Counted from the stretch's first letter, positions 1 through 8,726 are shown. The stretch is 33,303 nt of DNA from Candidatus Peregrinibacteria bacterium CG11_big_fil_rev_8_21_14_0_20_46_8 (GCA_002796025.1 PCVQ01000004.1:1-33303), one strand, 5' to 3'. The notes: a model not told the origin generated them from the letters alone. Translations and numbers: made by a program.

Positions 1-385
1 TCTTAAGATGAGGAATGGCGAGCTGTGCGACTCGTGTAAACGCTTTGATATTGATGTCGATCATTTGATTAAAATCGTTCCAGTCGTATGCCTCAAAAGA
101 GCTTTTGCCTAAGGCAAGGCCGGCATTGTTAATAAGGACATCGATTTCTTTATCCTGAATTTCTTTAAAAAGAGTTTCGATATTCTCAAATTTGCATAAA
201 TCCACTTGATAGATGAGTACTTCAATTGAATATTTTTCTTCTAATTGTGATTTAATTTCTTCGAGTTTATTTTTTCTTCGTGCTACAAGAATTACATTTT
301 TGCCTTCTCGTGCTAAAGCCTCAGCGCAGGCCTTTCCAATGCCAGAACTCGCACCTGTAACAAGCGCAAATATTTTTTGATTCAT
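1..385 (-). CDS. SDR family NAD(P)-dependent oxidoreductase (C-terminus beyond window)
   Basis: Reverse-strand translation from ATG at 385: MNQKIFALVTGASSGIGKACAEALAREGKNVILVARRKNKL...DVLINNAGLALG; TGxxxGIG and NNAG motifs of the SDR family. Open at window edge, so absent from the ORF track. Confidence 0.9.
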   Translation of the reverse strand, partial: MNQKIFALVTGASSGIGKACAEALAREGKNVILVARRKNKLEEIKSQLEEKYSIEVLIYQVDLCKFENIETLFKEIQDKEIDVLINNAGLALGKSSFEAYDWNDFNQMIDINIKAFTRVAQLAIPHLK

Positions 386-410
386 GCCGTCGCTATGATA
401 GCATCATTCT

Positions 411-634
411 TTATTTTCTCAATTTTTCATACTCTTCGACGGTCAGTTTAATATCATTCAGTATTTTTCTTAGCAGTCCTTTACTGAGATCTCGATTGTG
501 GATTGGAAGAACAGTTGTTCTGCCATCATTATGTTTGAAAAAACATGAGAACCTTCGGCATCTCTTTGGTGAAAGCCAAGCTTCATAAGTATTTTGATGA
601 GCTTTTTGGGCTTTACTGGCACTAGCTTAGGCAT
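411..634 (-). pseudogene. hicA: HicA-type toxin, frameshifted in a homopolymer
   Basis: Reverse strand: MPKLVPVKPKKLIKILMKLGFHQRDAEGSHVF / frameshift / KHNDGRTTVLPIHNRDLSKGLLRKILNDIKLTVEEYEKLRK*. GSHVFFKH...TVLPIHNRDLSKGLLRKIL is HicA-like. The frame breaks at a 6-A run (538-543) where 7 would restore it. Confidence 0.8.
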
Positions 635-851
635 TTGAAAGTTCTAGATTTTGAATGCCTATAAATTTTGTTTTCAAAATTTGTTTTTTGTTTACATTTC
701 GTAAGCATAATTTCAAGACGTCTGAGAGATTTTTCATCATCTCTGCCTGGGTTTTACCTTCAGCATGACAACTTGGAACTGATGGAATGGAACCTATAAA
801 CATACCATCTTCATCTTGTTCAATATAAACAGTAAATTGCTTGATTTTCAT
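627..851 (-). CDS. hicB: HicB-family antitoxin
   Basis: 74 aa; MKIKQFTVYIEQDEDGMFIGSIPSVPSCHAEGKTQAEMMKNLSDVLKL is a typical HicB partial RNase-H fold; overlaps the hicA start by 8 nt. Confidence 0.85.
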   Translation of the reverse strand: MKIKQFTVYIEQDEDGMFIGSIPSVPSCHAEGKTQAEMMKNLSDVLKLCLRNVNKKQILKTKFIGIQNLELSNA

Positions 852-869
852 AGCATAATGATATTAGAC

Positions 870-883
870 GATAAAAGTTTATC
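870..883. promoter_or_regulatory. Palindromic candidate operator upstream of hicB
   Basis: GATAAA-AG-TTTATC, perfect 6-bp arms, 19 nt upstream of the hicB ATG. Confidence 0.45.
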
Positions 884-940
884 AATTTTCTTATGATAAT
901 GCCAGTTTTTGAACATCGGCAGGTGCGTCCTCTTTTTGTA

Positions 941-1081
941 TTAATAGAAAGACAACGCTTCTTCTGAGAGTTCTCCATTGTATTCATTTCTTTCGGCCCA
1001 AAAGACGATTTCATTTTCAAAGTAAATATATAAGCCGGTAGGGTCGTCTTTGGATTGGTCATATAATTTTTTATCTTTCAT
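941..1081 (-). CDS. Small hypothetical protein (46 aa)
   Basis: MKDKKLYDQSKDDPTGLYIYFENEIVFWAERNEYNGELSEEALSFY*; its ATG abuts the stop of the upstream CNNM gene (TAA-ATG). Below the ORF-track size cutoff. Confidence 0.55.
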   Translation of the reverse strand: MKDKKLYDQSKDDPTGLYIYFENEIVFWAERNEYNGELSEEALSFY

Positions 1082-2113
1082 TTAATACTCAACTTTAAAT
1101 TCCCCGATAATCGCCTCCAGTACGTCGTGAAAGCTGATAACGCCAACCGGTTTTTTTGTCTCTTTGTCGGTAACAAGTGCCATGCTTATGGATGATTTTT
1201 TCAGCCGGTCTATGGCTACAAGCGACGGAACATCGGCATGGATATTCATTACGGGCTGGATGAGAGATTTTAAATCCAGCTCCTCCGATTCATTTGTAAA
1301 AACATGGGTGAGAATATCGTTTGTTTCAATGGCGCCAATAGGATGATCTGTCCTTCCTTTGTATACAAGAAAAATAGATTTATCACTCGTGATGATTTTA
1401 TTTTTTATAATTGTAATAGGGTCATCAAGATCCAGCCAAACCACTTCATTATTCGGCGTCATGAAATCTTTAATGGGGCGGTTTCCCAAATGGAAAACAT
1501 TTTCCACCATTTTTTGTTCCGTTTTTTCAAAGACACCTTTTTCCGTTCCTTCAGCTATTAGCACTTTAATCTCTTCTTCGGTAATAGTTTGCTCTGTGGG
1601 GGCTTTAACATGCAGAAGTTTCAGGAATTTTTTTGTTGAAGTACTTACCAGTACTACCAGGGGTTTTGTAAATCTCATTAAGCTTGTGATGGTTCCCGCA
1701 ACTTTCAGAGACATTTTTTCCGCATTCGATAAGGCAATCTGCTTTGGTACCAGCTCTCCAATGATGAGTGAGAAATAGGTGATGACAAGTACAACTAAAG
1801 CTACACCGATCGGTTCGCCGTAATCGGCAAAGGACGGATACTGTTCCAGCCAATTTGCAATATATTCCGCTATGGTTGCTCCGCCAAAAGCTCCTGCAAA
1901 AATGCCGATCGTAGTAATGGCTATTTGAATTGTAGAGAGCATTTCTGACGAGTGATGCACCAAAAACAATGCTTTTTCAGCTTGTTTGTTGCCTTGTTTG
2001 GACAAGTGTTTGAGACGGCTTTTTTTTACACTTAAGAGAGCGATTTCCGATAATGAAAAATAGCCGTTTAAAAGTATGAGTCCTGCAATAATGAAAAGCT
2101 CAAGAGCTAACAT
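1082..2113 (-). CDS. HlyC/CorC (CNNM-CBS) family transporter-like protein
   Basis: N-terminal membrane domain MLALELFIIAGLILLNGYFSLSEIALLSVKKSRL..., GELVPKQIALSNAE motif, C-terminal CBS pair. Confidence 0.9.
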   Translation of the reverse strand: MLALELFIIAGLILLNGYFSLSEIALLSVKKSRLKHLSKQGNKQAEKALFLVHHSSEMLSTIQIAITTIGIFAGAFGGATIAEYIANWLEQYPSFADYGEPIGVALVVLVITYFSLIIGELVPKQIALSNAEKMSLKVAGTITSLMRFTKPLVVLVSTSTKKFLKLLHVKAPTEQTITEEEIKVLIAEGTEKGVFEKTEQKMVENVFHLGNRPIKDFMTPNNEVVWLDLDDPITIIKNKIITSDKSIFLVYKGRTDHPIGAIETNDILTHVFTNESEELDLKSLIQPVMNIHADVPSLVAIDRLKKSSISMALVTDKETKKPVGVISFHDVLEAIIGEFKVEY

Positions 2114-3467
2114 AAACTGTTTTTGTATTCACAAATTCACGTATTCCATAAGCGCCAAGTTCGCGGCCGTGGCCGGATTTTTTGACGCCGCCAAAGGGGA
2201 GGCGGGGATCACTCTTTACCATGCCGTTGATAAAAACTGCACCGGATTCTATTTGTGCGGCCAGCGCTTCTGCACGCTCGATGTCGCGCGTCCAGATGCT
2301 TGCGCCCAAGCCAAATTCAGAGTCGTTTGCCAGCTCCACTGCAGCATCTGCATCCCATACTTCGTACAGACTCAAAACCGGACCAAAGGCCTCTTCTCTA
2401 TATAAGCGCATTTTTGGGGTGATACCCCGGATAATTGTCGGCTCGTAAAAGGCACCGGCTTGGCCCCAGGGCTTGCCGCCGGTCAGACATTTTGCTCCTT
2501 TTTGTACGGCATCTTGCACCAGTGCATCGATGTCATCGCGAAAGCGCTTCTGTGCAAGCGGCCCAATATTAACCGTTTCGTCTAAGGGGTCGCCAATTTT
2601 TAAATTGGCATACAGCGCCAGCAATGTTTTCTCAAATGCTTCCATAACCGGCTTTTCTACAATAAACCGCTTCGCCGCAATACAGCTCTGGCCGTTGTTT
2701 TGGTTGCGCGCAGTCACTGCGGTCTCTGCAGCTTTCTCTAGATCTGCGTCTGCCAAGACAATAAAGGGATCGCTGCCGCCCAGCTCCAGAACAATTTTTT
2801 TCAAATGTTTGCCCGCGTTTGCTGCAACCGCCGCGCCCGCAGCCGTAGAGCCGGTTATCGTCACGCAGTCCACGGCATCTTCTTCAATCAGCATATTTGC
2901 CGTCTTTGCATCCACAAGCAGGGTGGTAAAGAGATGTTCAGGAAAGCCGGCATCGCGAAAGATTTCTTCCAGCTTCATAGCGCACTGCGGCACATTGCTC
3001 GCGTGCTTCAGTACAACGCCGTTGCCCGCAGCAATCGCCGGTACGGCTGCACGATAAACCTGCCAAAACGGAAAGTTCCACGGCATTATCGCCAATAAAA
3101 CACCCAGCGGATCAAAGCGTACATAACTTTTAGAGGCGTCGCTCTCGACAATATCGAGCGCTAAATGTTCAGCCGCATGTTGCGCATAGTACTCACAAAC
3201 CCATGCGCACTTCTCAACTTCGGCAACGGCCTGCTGAATAGGTTTGCCCATCTCCAGAGTTGCCAGCTTGCCGTACTCAGCGGCGCGTTCGCGCGTGAGC
3301 AACGCCAATTTTTGCAGCGGCTTTACGCGCTCTTCTATAGGTAATTCGCGCCACTTTTGTTGCGCAGCTCGGCACGCCTGTGTTGCCGCCACAGCTGCAT
3401 CGGCATCCATGCCCTCGAACTCACCAATTATTTCATCTGTTGCCGGATTTATCGACTGTAACTTCAT
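2100..3467 (-). CDS. gabD: NAD(P)-dependent succinate-semialdehyde/aldehyde dehydrogenase
   Basis: ALDH motifs: MPWNFPFWQ, VLELGGSDPF, NNGQSCIAAKRF, EEAFGPVLS, PFGGVKKSGHGRELG. Start chosen at MKLQSINPATDE (ORF extends to 3488). Confidence 0.9.
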   Translation of the reverse strand: MKLQSINPATDEIIGEFEGMDADAAVAATQACRAAQQKWRELPIEERVKPLQKLALLTRERAAEYGKLATLEMGKPIQQAVAEVEKCAWVCEYYAQHAAEHLALDIVESDASKSYVRFDPLGVLLAIMPWNFPFWQVYRAAVPAIAAGNGVVLKHASNVPQCAMKLEEIFRDAGFPEHLFTTLLVDAKTANMLIEEDAVDCVTITGSTAAGAAVAANAGKHLKKIVLELGGSDPFIVLADADLEKAAETAVTARNQNNGQSCIAAKRFIVEKPVMEAFEKTLLALYANLKIGDPLDETVNIGPLAQKRFRDDIDALVQDAVQKGAKCLTGGKPWGQAGAFYEPTIIRGITPKMRLYREEAFGPVLSLYEVWDADAAVELANDSEFGLGASIWTRDIERAEALAAQIESGAVFINGMVKSDPRLPFGGVKKSGHGRELGAYGIREFVNTKTVYVSS

Positions 3468-3501
3468 ATGAATCATAGTAACAGGCATGCTATAATTTTT
3501 C

Positions 3502-3606
3502 CATGAAAGCGATGTGGATGCCGCTTGGTATTATCCGCAACCAAAAGAAGCAGCAGCTCAAATAAAAGATTATGTCGCTTTTTGGAAAGGGATTGAGGTG
3601 GTCTAA
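3502..3606 (+). pseudogene. C-terminal remnant of a DUF427-like protein
   Basis: In-frame peptide HESDVDAAWYYPQPKEAAAQIKDYVAFWKGIEVV*; resembles the DUF427 C-terminus (AAWYYPxPxxAAxxIxxYVAFWKGVxV). Upstream in-frame stop at 3493-3495 and no start codon. Confidence 0.65.
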
Positions 3607-3610
3607 GCCG

Positions 3611-4594
3611 CTATGATATTCTCATCTTTTTAGCGTCTTTTTCGTCGATAATCTCACCAACAAGCTCTTCTAAAACTTCTTCGAGTGTTACCAAGCCGAC
3701 GGTTTTTCCATGATCTTTTACCACCGCAATATGCGTATGCTCTTTTTGGAACAAGAGAAGCAAATCATCAGCCTTCATGGTACAGAGAACCTTGGGAAGC
3801 GGACGAATCATCTCGCGGAGTTGTTTATCGTGCTCGTCGCGCGCAAGCGCTTCAACAAGGTCTGATTTCAAAACCATCCCCTCAATATGATCCAAGTCGC
3901 CTTTGAATACCGGCAGACGGGCGAAGTGATGCTTCATTGCTATTTTGGCCGCCTCCGCAATACTTACATGATGCTCCAGGCCAATAATCTTTGAGCGGGG
4001 AATCATAATGTCTTCAGCACTTTTATCGTTGAGCAAAAATACGCGGTGAATCAGCAGCCCTTCATCGGCCTCAATGTGTCCGCGGCGCCATCCCAGGCGT
4101 ACGAGTGAACGAATTTGGCTTTCGGTACCAATTTTGCGTTCTCCTTTTTGTAACATATTTGTGATCCACTCAAGCAAAAATATGATAGGGTAGAGAATCC
4201 ACATGAGTGCCGTAAGAATCGGTGCAATTTTTGGTGCAACAGCAGAGGCATAGTGCATTCCTAAGCTTTTCGGAATAATTTCTGAAAAGAAAATAACCGC
4301 AAATGTAAGTGCAGTGGATGCAACACCTAAAAATGCATCGCCATAGAGTGCAATTACGCTTTGTCCTACAAGAATGGAACCAATGATGTTGACTGCATTG
4401 TTCATAATAACAATGGCAAAGATGGCCCGCGAAGTTTTTTTTGTGAGCGTATGCAGTGTTTTTGCACCGATCATTTTTTTATGCATCATATCTTCCACCT
4501 CTCCAGGATTGACCGTTAACAGAGCGGCCTCTGCCCCAGAAAAGAAGCCGGAAAGTGTTAGAACAATGAGAATTAAAATAATGAGTGAAAACAT
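3611..4594 (-). CDS. CNNM/CBS domain (HlyC/CorC-like) protein
   Basis: MFSLIILILIVLTLSGFFSGAEAALLTVNPGEVEDM..., FFSEIIPKSLGMHYA, paired CBS region with VLEELVGEIIDE. Confidence 0.88.
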   Translation of the reverse strand: MFSLIILILIVLTLSGFFSGAEAALLTVNPGEVEDMMHKKMIGAKTLHTLTKKTSRAIFAIVIMNNAVNIIGSILVGQSVIALYGDAFLGVASTALTFAVIFFSEIIPKSLGMHYASAVAPKIAPILTALMWILYPIIFLLEWITNMLQKGERKIGTESQIRSLVRLGWRRGHIEADEGLLIHRVFLLNDKSAEDIMIPRSKIIGLEHHVSIAEAAKIAMKHHFARLPVFKGDLDHIEGMVLKSDLVEALARDEHDKQLREMIRPLPKVLCTMKADDLLLLFQKEHTHIAVVKDHGKTVGLVTLEEVLEELVGEIIDEKDAKKMRIS

Positions 4595-4603
4595 ACAACA
4601 GAG

Positions 4604-4613
4604 TGTATAATAC
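4604..4613. promoter_or_regulatory. Quasi-symmetric -10 element between divergent genes
   Basis: GTATAATAC reads TATAAT on + and TATTAT on -; it lies in the 23-bp gap between divergent start codons 4594(-) and 4618(+). Confidence 0.5.
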
Positions 4614-4617
4614 GCTC

Positions 4618-5076
4618 ATGAAAGATAAAAATCGATCCCGTTATATATTTGCTGTGGTGCTTGCCTTGTTGGGAATGCTCGTTACCGTTTATCTTATTAA
4701 ACAGCACTATGCAGAGCCGGATACTTCATTTTGCAATGTGAGTGCTATTGTAAATTGTGATGTTGTGAATCAGAGTAAATATTCCACTTTTTTAGGTATT
4801 CCGGTAGCGATTTTAGGTTTCGGTACCTATACGGTTTTGTTTGTTGCAATGTTTGGAATGGTTTTTGGATGGTGGAAAAAATATAGTACTCGTGTTCTTA
4901 CGCTTATGACTGCATTTTCAGGTTTCGGTCTTGCATTCTCGCTCTATCTCACAATTGTTGAATTTTTTGTAATTGGTGCGGTCTGCATGTTTTGTTTAGC
5001 ACAGCAGTTTATTATTCTCGCTCTTTTCTTGCTTCTTTTTGCTATCTATCAGCGCCAGGCAGAGGCCGAAGTATAA
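4618..5076 (+). CDS. Vitamin K epoxide reductase (VKOR) family protein
   Basis: SFCNVSAIVNCDVVNQSKYSTFLGIPVAILGFGTY and CMFCLAQQ (CxxC redox motif), four-helix membrane pattern. Confidence 0.9.
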   Translation: MKDKNRSRYIFAVVLALLGMLVTVYLIKQHYAEPDTSFCNVSAIVNCDVVNQSKYSTFLGIPVAILGFGTYTVLFVAMFGMVFGWWKKYSTRVLTLMTAFSGFGLAFSLYLTIVEFFVIGAVCMFCLAQQFIILALFLLLFAIYQRQAEAEV

Positions 5077-5085
5077 TTATTTGCT

Positions 5086-6009
5086 ATGTCAATTGAGCGA
5101 CAAGAGCAGAGAAATCACAAAGAAAAGCAGGATCCAGATGCTTTATTATTAAGAGATATAGCTGATCCTGAGCGGGCACCGCGCACAAAGGCTGGCGCAC
5201 TTTTGGGCCGCCTTTATGAGCATGAGGCTCCCGAAAAACTTGCGTTTGCACTCTTTGGAGGCCAAGCAAAAATTGAAAATGTACATCAGGCGCGGGAGGC
5301 TCTCGAAAAGACCGAAAGTGTAATGCGAGATGATACAAAAAAAATGGAAAAATCGGGAGTAGAACCTAAAAAGTTACTGCAGGGTTTTAAGCTGGAGGAG
5401 CGTCATGCATTGTCTCGTGCACTTGAAAGGCATTTTAATCCGGTGGAGAGAGAGCCTAAAAATAAGGAGGAACGCAACGCGCTCGATTTAGAAAAAGCGG
5501 TACGTACAAAATTTGAATCTCGTTTGTCCAAATCTCAGGACGATCACTCCTTCGATCTCGATAAAATTCGCCTGCAGACTTTCGTTCTTTTAAAGCATGA
5601 TGAAGCACGTGAGGTGCAAAATACGATTGTGGCCATCGAGCAGCAAAAGATGGACGGATATGGTGATGTGGTAACAGCTATTCGGCGTGCCCGTGAAGTT
5701 CAGCAAACAAATGGCGGAGTACTTGGACGTGAAATTACTGCTGTTATGAAGCGTCGCGATTTATCTTCGGCTGAGCGTACGTTGGAGTTGGCGCAAATAC
5801 TCACTGCAGAAGAGATGCGGCCCCAGGACAAGCTCTTACAAGAAACAGTTTCTGTTGTCGATGCACAGCGGGAATTTTTTATGACATTGAATGCCAAAAC
5901 AAAAGAGGCACGGGTCCGCGTTCAAGATATTGAACATGCTATCGAGCGTGCGCGCGCTGAATCGATGGATTTTGAGAGTCCAGAAAAAGGCGCAGAAGAG
6001 GCTGCTTAA
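5086..6009 (+). CDS. Hypothetical charged, predicted coiled-coil protein
   Basis: 307 aa ORF rich in E/K/R/Q with heptad-like helices; no recognised family. Confidence 0.7.
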   Translation: MSIERQEQRNHKEKQDPDALLLRDIADPERAPRTKAGALLGRLYEHEAPEKLAFALFGGQAKIENVHQAREALEKTESVMRDDTKKMEKSGVEPKKLLQGFKLEERHALSRALERHFNPVEREPKNKEERNALDLEKAVRTKFESRLSKSQDDHSFDLDKIRLQTFVLLKHDEAREVQNTIVAIEQQKMDGYGDVVTAIRRAREVQQTNGGVLGREITAVMKRRDLSSAERTLELAQILTAEEMRPQDKLLQETVSVVDAQREFFMTLNAKTKEARVRVQDIEHAIERARAESMDFESPEKGAEEAA

Positions 6010-7286
6010 ATTTTGGCAAATGCATTTTTGCCGGCATAGCGGGCCCGTCGTCCGAGCTCTTCTTCAATACGCAGCAGCTCGTTATATTTTGCCACGCGGT
6101 CGCTTCGAGAGAGTGAACCGGTTTTAATTTGTCCGGTTTCCATACCTACGGCTAAATGCGCAATAGTTGTGTCTTCACTTTCGCCGCTGCGGTGTGACAC
6201 AACTTGCGTATATTTATGCTGGCGGGCCATTCGCATTACATCCAATGTCTCACTTAAGGTGCCGATTTGATTCAATTTAATAAGAATTGAGTTTGCAATA
6301 TGTTCATCAAAGCCCATTTGTAAACGTTTTGGATTCGTTACAAAAAGGTCATCACCGACGAGTTGCATCTTATTTCCAAGCCGGTCGGTGAGCCCTTTCC
6401 ATCCGTCCCAGTCGTCCTCTGCACAGCCATCTTCAATCGATACAATCGGATATTTATGAACAAGTTTCTCAAAATAGCCGATCAGTTCGGGAGCCTTTAC
6501 CTTCTTTTGTGCACCGTTCATTTTAAGATTATATACGCCACGCGAATAGAATTCAGAAGCTGCAACATCCAACGCGAGCCATACATTTTGTCCGGCTTTG
6601 TATCCGGCTTTTTCAATTGCCTTCATGAGAAGGTCCAAAGCTGCTTCATGAGATTTGAGCGGGGGAGCAAAACCTCCTTCATCGCCCACAGTTGTGGGCA
6701 TGTGTTTTTCGCCGATGAGCTTTTGTAATGTGTGAAAAATTTCTGCACCCATGCGCAATGCTTCGCGAAATGTAGCCGCGCCGGCCGGCACAATCATAAT
6801 TTCTTGAAATTCTAACCCGGAGTTGGCATGTACGCCGCCATTCATTACATTCATCATTGGAACGGGGAGAAGCGCCGCACGGTCACCAATCGATTTATAT
6901 AGTGGAACGCCGGCTTCGGCAGCTGCTAATTTTGCACATGCTAGTGAGACACCGAGAATTGCATTTGCTCCAAGATTCGACTTATTTTCGGTGCCATCCA
7001 TCGTAATAAGTAATTCATCAATGGCCTGTTGATTATGTACCTTCATTCCTCGCACCTTTCTTTTTATTTTATTATTTACATGATTTACTGCTTTCAAAAC
7101 GCCTTTGCCGCCAAAGCGCCGCTGATCGCCGTCCCGTAACTCAAGAGCCTCATGGGCTCCGGTTGAAGCGCCACTTGGCACGATGGCCCAAGCACGCTGC
7201 CGCTCCGATTCAGCAACGACTTCTATGGTCGGATTGCCCCTGGAATCTAAAACTTCGCGTGCAATAAGATTTTTTATAGTTGGCAT
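6006..7286 (-). CDS. eno: Enolase (phosphopyruvate hydratase)
   Basis: [94 protein letters not shown]. Confidence 0.98.
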   Translation of the reverse strand: MPTIKNLIAREVLDSRGNPTIEVVAESERQRAWAIVPSGASTGAHEALELRDGDQRRFGGKGVLKAVNHVNNKIKRKVRGMKVHNQQAIDELLITMDGTENKSNLGANAILGVSLACAKLAAAEAGVPLYKSIGDRAALLPVPMMNVMNGGVHANSGLEFQEIMIVPAGAATFREALRMGAEIFHTLQKLIGEKHMPTTVGDEGGFAPPLKSHEAALDLLMKAIEKAGYKAGQNVWLALDVAASEFYSRGVYNLKMNGAQKKVKAPELIGYFEKLVHKYPIVSIEDGCAEDDWDGWKGLTDRLGNKMQLVGDDLFVTNPKRLQMGFDEHIANSILIKLNQIGTLSETLDVMRMARQHKYTQVVSHRSGESEDTTIAHLAVGMETGQIKTGSLSRSDRVAKYNELLRIEEELGRRARYAGKNAFAKI

Positions 7287-7293
7287 TGTAATC

Positions 7294-7299
7294 ATTATA
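7294..7299 (-). promoter_or_regulatory. Extended -10 promoter (TGCTATAAT) 7 nt before the eno ATG
   Basis: Reverse strand TGC-TATAAT-GATTACA-ATG. Confidence 0.6.
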
Positions 7300-7331
7300 G
7301 CAAAAGACCTTGTTTAATTACTTTGAATCGC

Positions 7332-7337
7332 TACAAT
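7332..7337 (+). promoter_or_regulatory. -10 element TACAAT 7 nt before the ATG at 7345
   Basis: TTGTTT-N16-TACAAT-AGGCCCG-ATG. Confidence 0.5.
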
Positions 7338-7344
7338 AGGCCCG

Positions 7345-7986
7345 ATGGATATTCAATGGCATGGACGCTCATGCGTCTCAATTAAGGGAAAAAGCGGTAC
7401 AGTTATTGTGGATCCTTATGATCAGAAAAAAGCAGGTTTCAAGCTGCCGAAAAGTTTAAAACCAGAGGTCGTGCTTTCAAATGAAGATGATCCTGAATTG
7501 GACGCTGCTCAGTTTGGTAAAGAAACGCATATCTTTGACTGGCCTGGAGAGTACGAGGCGTGCGGAATCCTTATTCAGGCGATTCAGGCATATGACCGTC
7601 CGCTCGAAAAAGACGAAGCGGGCAATAAACAGTCAACCAAGGCAAATTCGATTATGATTTATTCGCTCATGGTAGATGGTTTGCGCGTATGCCATTTGGG
7701 AAATATCGGTCATAAATTAACCCCCGAAATGCTTGAGCAGATTGGAGAGGTAGATGTTTTGCTGGTTCCCATCGGTGGTATACTTGGCCCAGAAAAAGCA
7801 CACGAAGTTATTGAGCAAATTGAACCGCGCATTAGTATTCCGATTTATTTTGAAGATCCGACTGCTTTCTTAAAGGAGGTTGGTGCGCAAAATTTAGAGG
7901 CGCAAAAAGTCGCCAAATTTCAGAGCCGCAGTACATTACCGAGCGACAAAATGGAGGTGAACTTGCTGGAGCAGGTTAATGGATAG
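7345..7986 (+). CDS. MBL-fold (beta-lactamase-superfamily, COG2220-like) protein, metal motif degenerate
   Basis: MDIQWHGRSCVSIKGKSGTVIVDPY...LKPEVVLSNEDDPEL...FDWPGEYE...GLRVCHLGNIGHKLTPE...VDVLLVPIGG matches the fold order; canonical HxHxDH is absent. Confidence 0.8.
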   Translation: MDIQWHGRSCVSIKGKSGTVIVDPYDQKKAGFKLPKSLKPEVVLSNEDDPELDAAQFGKETHIFDWPGEYEACGILIQAIQAYDRPLEKDEAGNKQSTKANSIMIYSLMVDGLRVCHLGNIGHKLTPEMLEQIGEVDVLLVPIGGILGPEKAHEVIEQIEPRISIPIYFEDPTAFLKEVGAQNLEAQKVAKFQSRSTLPSDKMEVNLLEQVNG

Positions 7987-8039
7987 TTAGTGCGTACCTC
8001 ATTCTATTTTTGTTCATATCTTTCTGCGCGCTCGTTTTT

Positions 8040-8116
8040 TGGTACCCCGGGCAGGAGTTGAACCTACAACCTTTCCCTTAGGACGGGACTGCTCTATCCA
8101 GTTGAGCTACCGGGGC
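8040..8116 (-). tRNA. tRNA-Arg (CCU anticodon), CCA encoded
   Basis: Reverse strand GCCCCGG-TA-GCTCAACTGGATAGAGC-A-GTCCCGTCCTAAGGGAA-AGGTT-GTAGGTTCAACTCCTGC-CCGGGGT-A-CCA folds as a cloverleaf. Confidence 0.92.
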
Positions 8117-8174
8117 TTATGTGCGGGGTAATAGTACTATAGAATTTTTTATTGCGCGCCTACAAACATAATAA

Positions 8175-8213
8175 AAAAAATCTCCCGGGCACTATTGCGG
8201 CGGGAGATTTTTT
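8175..8213. terminator. Intrinsic (bidirectional) terminator
   Basis: AAAAAATCTCCCG ... CGGGAGATTTTTT, 13-bp inverted repeat just downstream of the histone-like ORF. Confidence 0.8.
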
Positions 8214-8230
8214 AAAACGCTAAGAAAAAT

Positions 8231-8440
8231 TTATTTCTTCTTACGTCGAGCTGGCTTGCGTTTTGCAGCTGGCTTGCGCTTAGCTGGCTTCTTAGCCGCT
8301 TTGCGTTTTGCAGCTGGCTTGCGCTTAGCTGGCTTCTTAGCCGCCTTGCGTTTTGGAGCTGCCTTGCGCTTAGCTGGCTTCTTAGCCACTTTGCGTTTTG
8401 CAGCTGGCTTGCGTTTTGCAACGCGTTTTTTTGCTGGCAT
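8231..8440 (-). CDS. Histone H1/Hc1-like lysine/alanine/proline-rich repeat protein
   Basis: MPAKKRVAKRKPAAKRKVAKKPAKRKAAPKRKAAKKPAKRKPAAKRK...; very basic low-complexity DNA-binding style protein. Confidence 0.85.
   Translation of the reverse strand: MPAKKRVAKRKPAAKRKVAKKPAKRKAAPKRKAAKKPAKRKPAAKRKAAKKPAKRKPAAKRKPARRKKK
8260..8415 (-). repeat. ~45-nt tandem repeats within the histone-like gene
   Basis: Unit gctggcttgcgcttagctggcttcttagccgctttgcgttttgca (15 codons) recurs about 3 times with few substitutions. Confidence 0.8.
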
Positions 8441-8521
8441 AAAGCAGGGGTTAAAAAATAATAAAAAAAATAGAAAACAGAAATTAAAAAAGAAAAATAA
8501 AAAAACTTTTTCTCAAGAAAA

Positions 8522-8550
8522 ATTTTATCTCTTTTTCATTTCTCTGTAAA
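8522..8550 (-). promoter_or_regulatory. Sigma70-type promoter for the histone-like gene
   Basis: Reverse strand TTTACA-N17-TAAAAT, ~80 nt upstream of the ATG at 8440. Confidence 0.55.
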
Positions 8551-8726
8551 CACTTTGCGCGCAAAATTTATTTTGCGTGTAAAGAAATTTTTTTGTGTAT
8601 GCGTGTTATAAAAATTTTAACATTTTTTGCACATTAGTTTTCCCTTTTAAAATAGAGGAAAAAACGGTGTGCATTTTTTTATTCGTTGCGGGTTATTTTT
8701 TTTCGTATCCCGTTGTAGCTAAAAAA

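Noticed and set aside
820-1062. 80-aa ORF on the minus strand
   Set aside because: Overlaps the better-supported 46-aa ORF (941..1081) in another frame and the hicB 5' end; composition looks non-coding.
2182-3471. Several plus-strand ORFs antisense to gabD (e.g. 2473..3057)
   Set aside because: Typical antisense open frames opposite a GC-rich conserved coding sequence; no recognisable domains.
8212-8549. ORFs 8212..8421 (-) and 8256..8549 (+) with repeat-like translations
   Set aside because: Shadow frames of the K/A/P-rich repeat gene 8231..8440; their periodicity simply reflects its 45-nt repeats.
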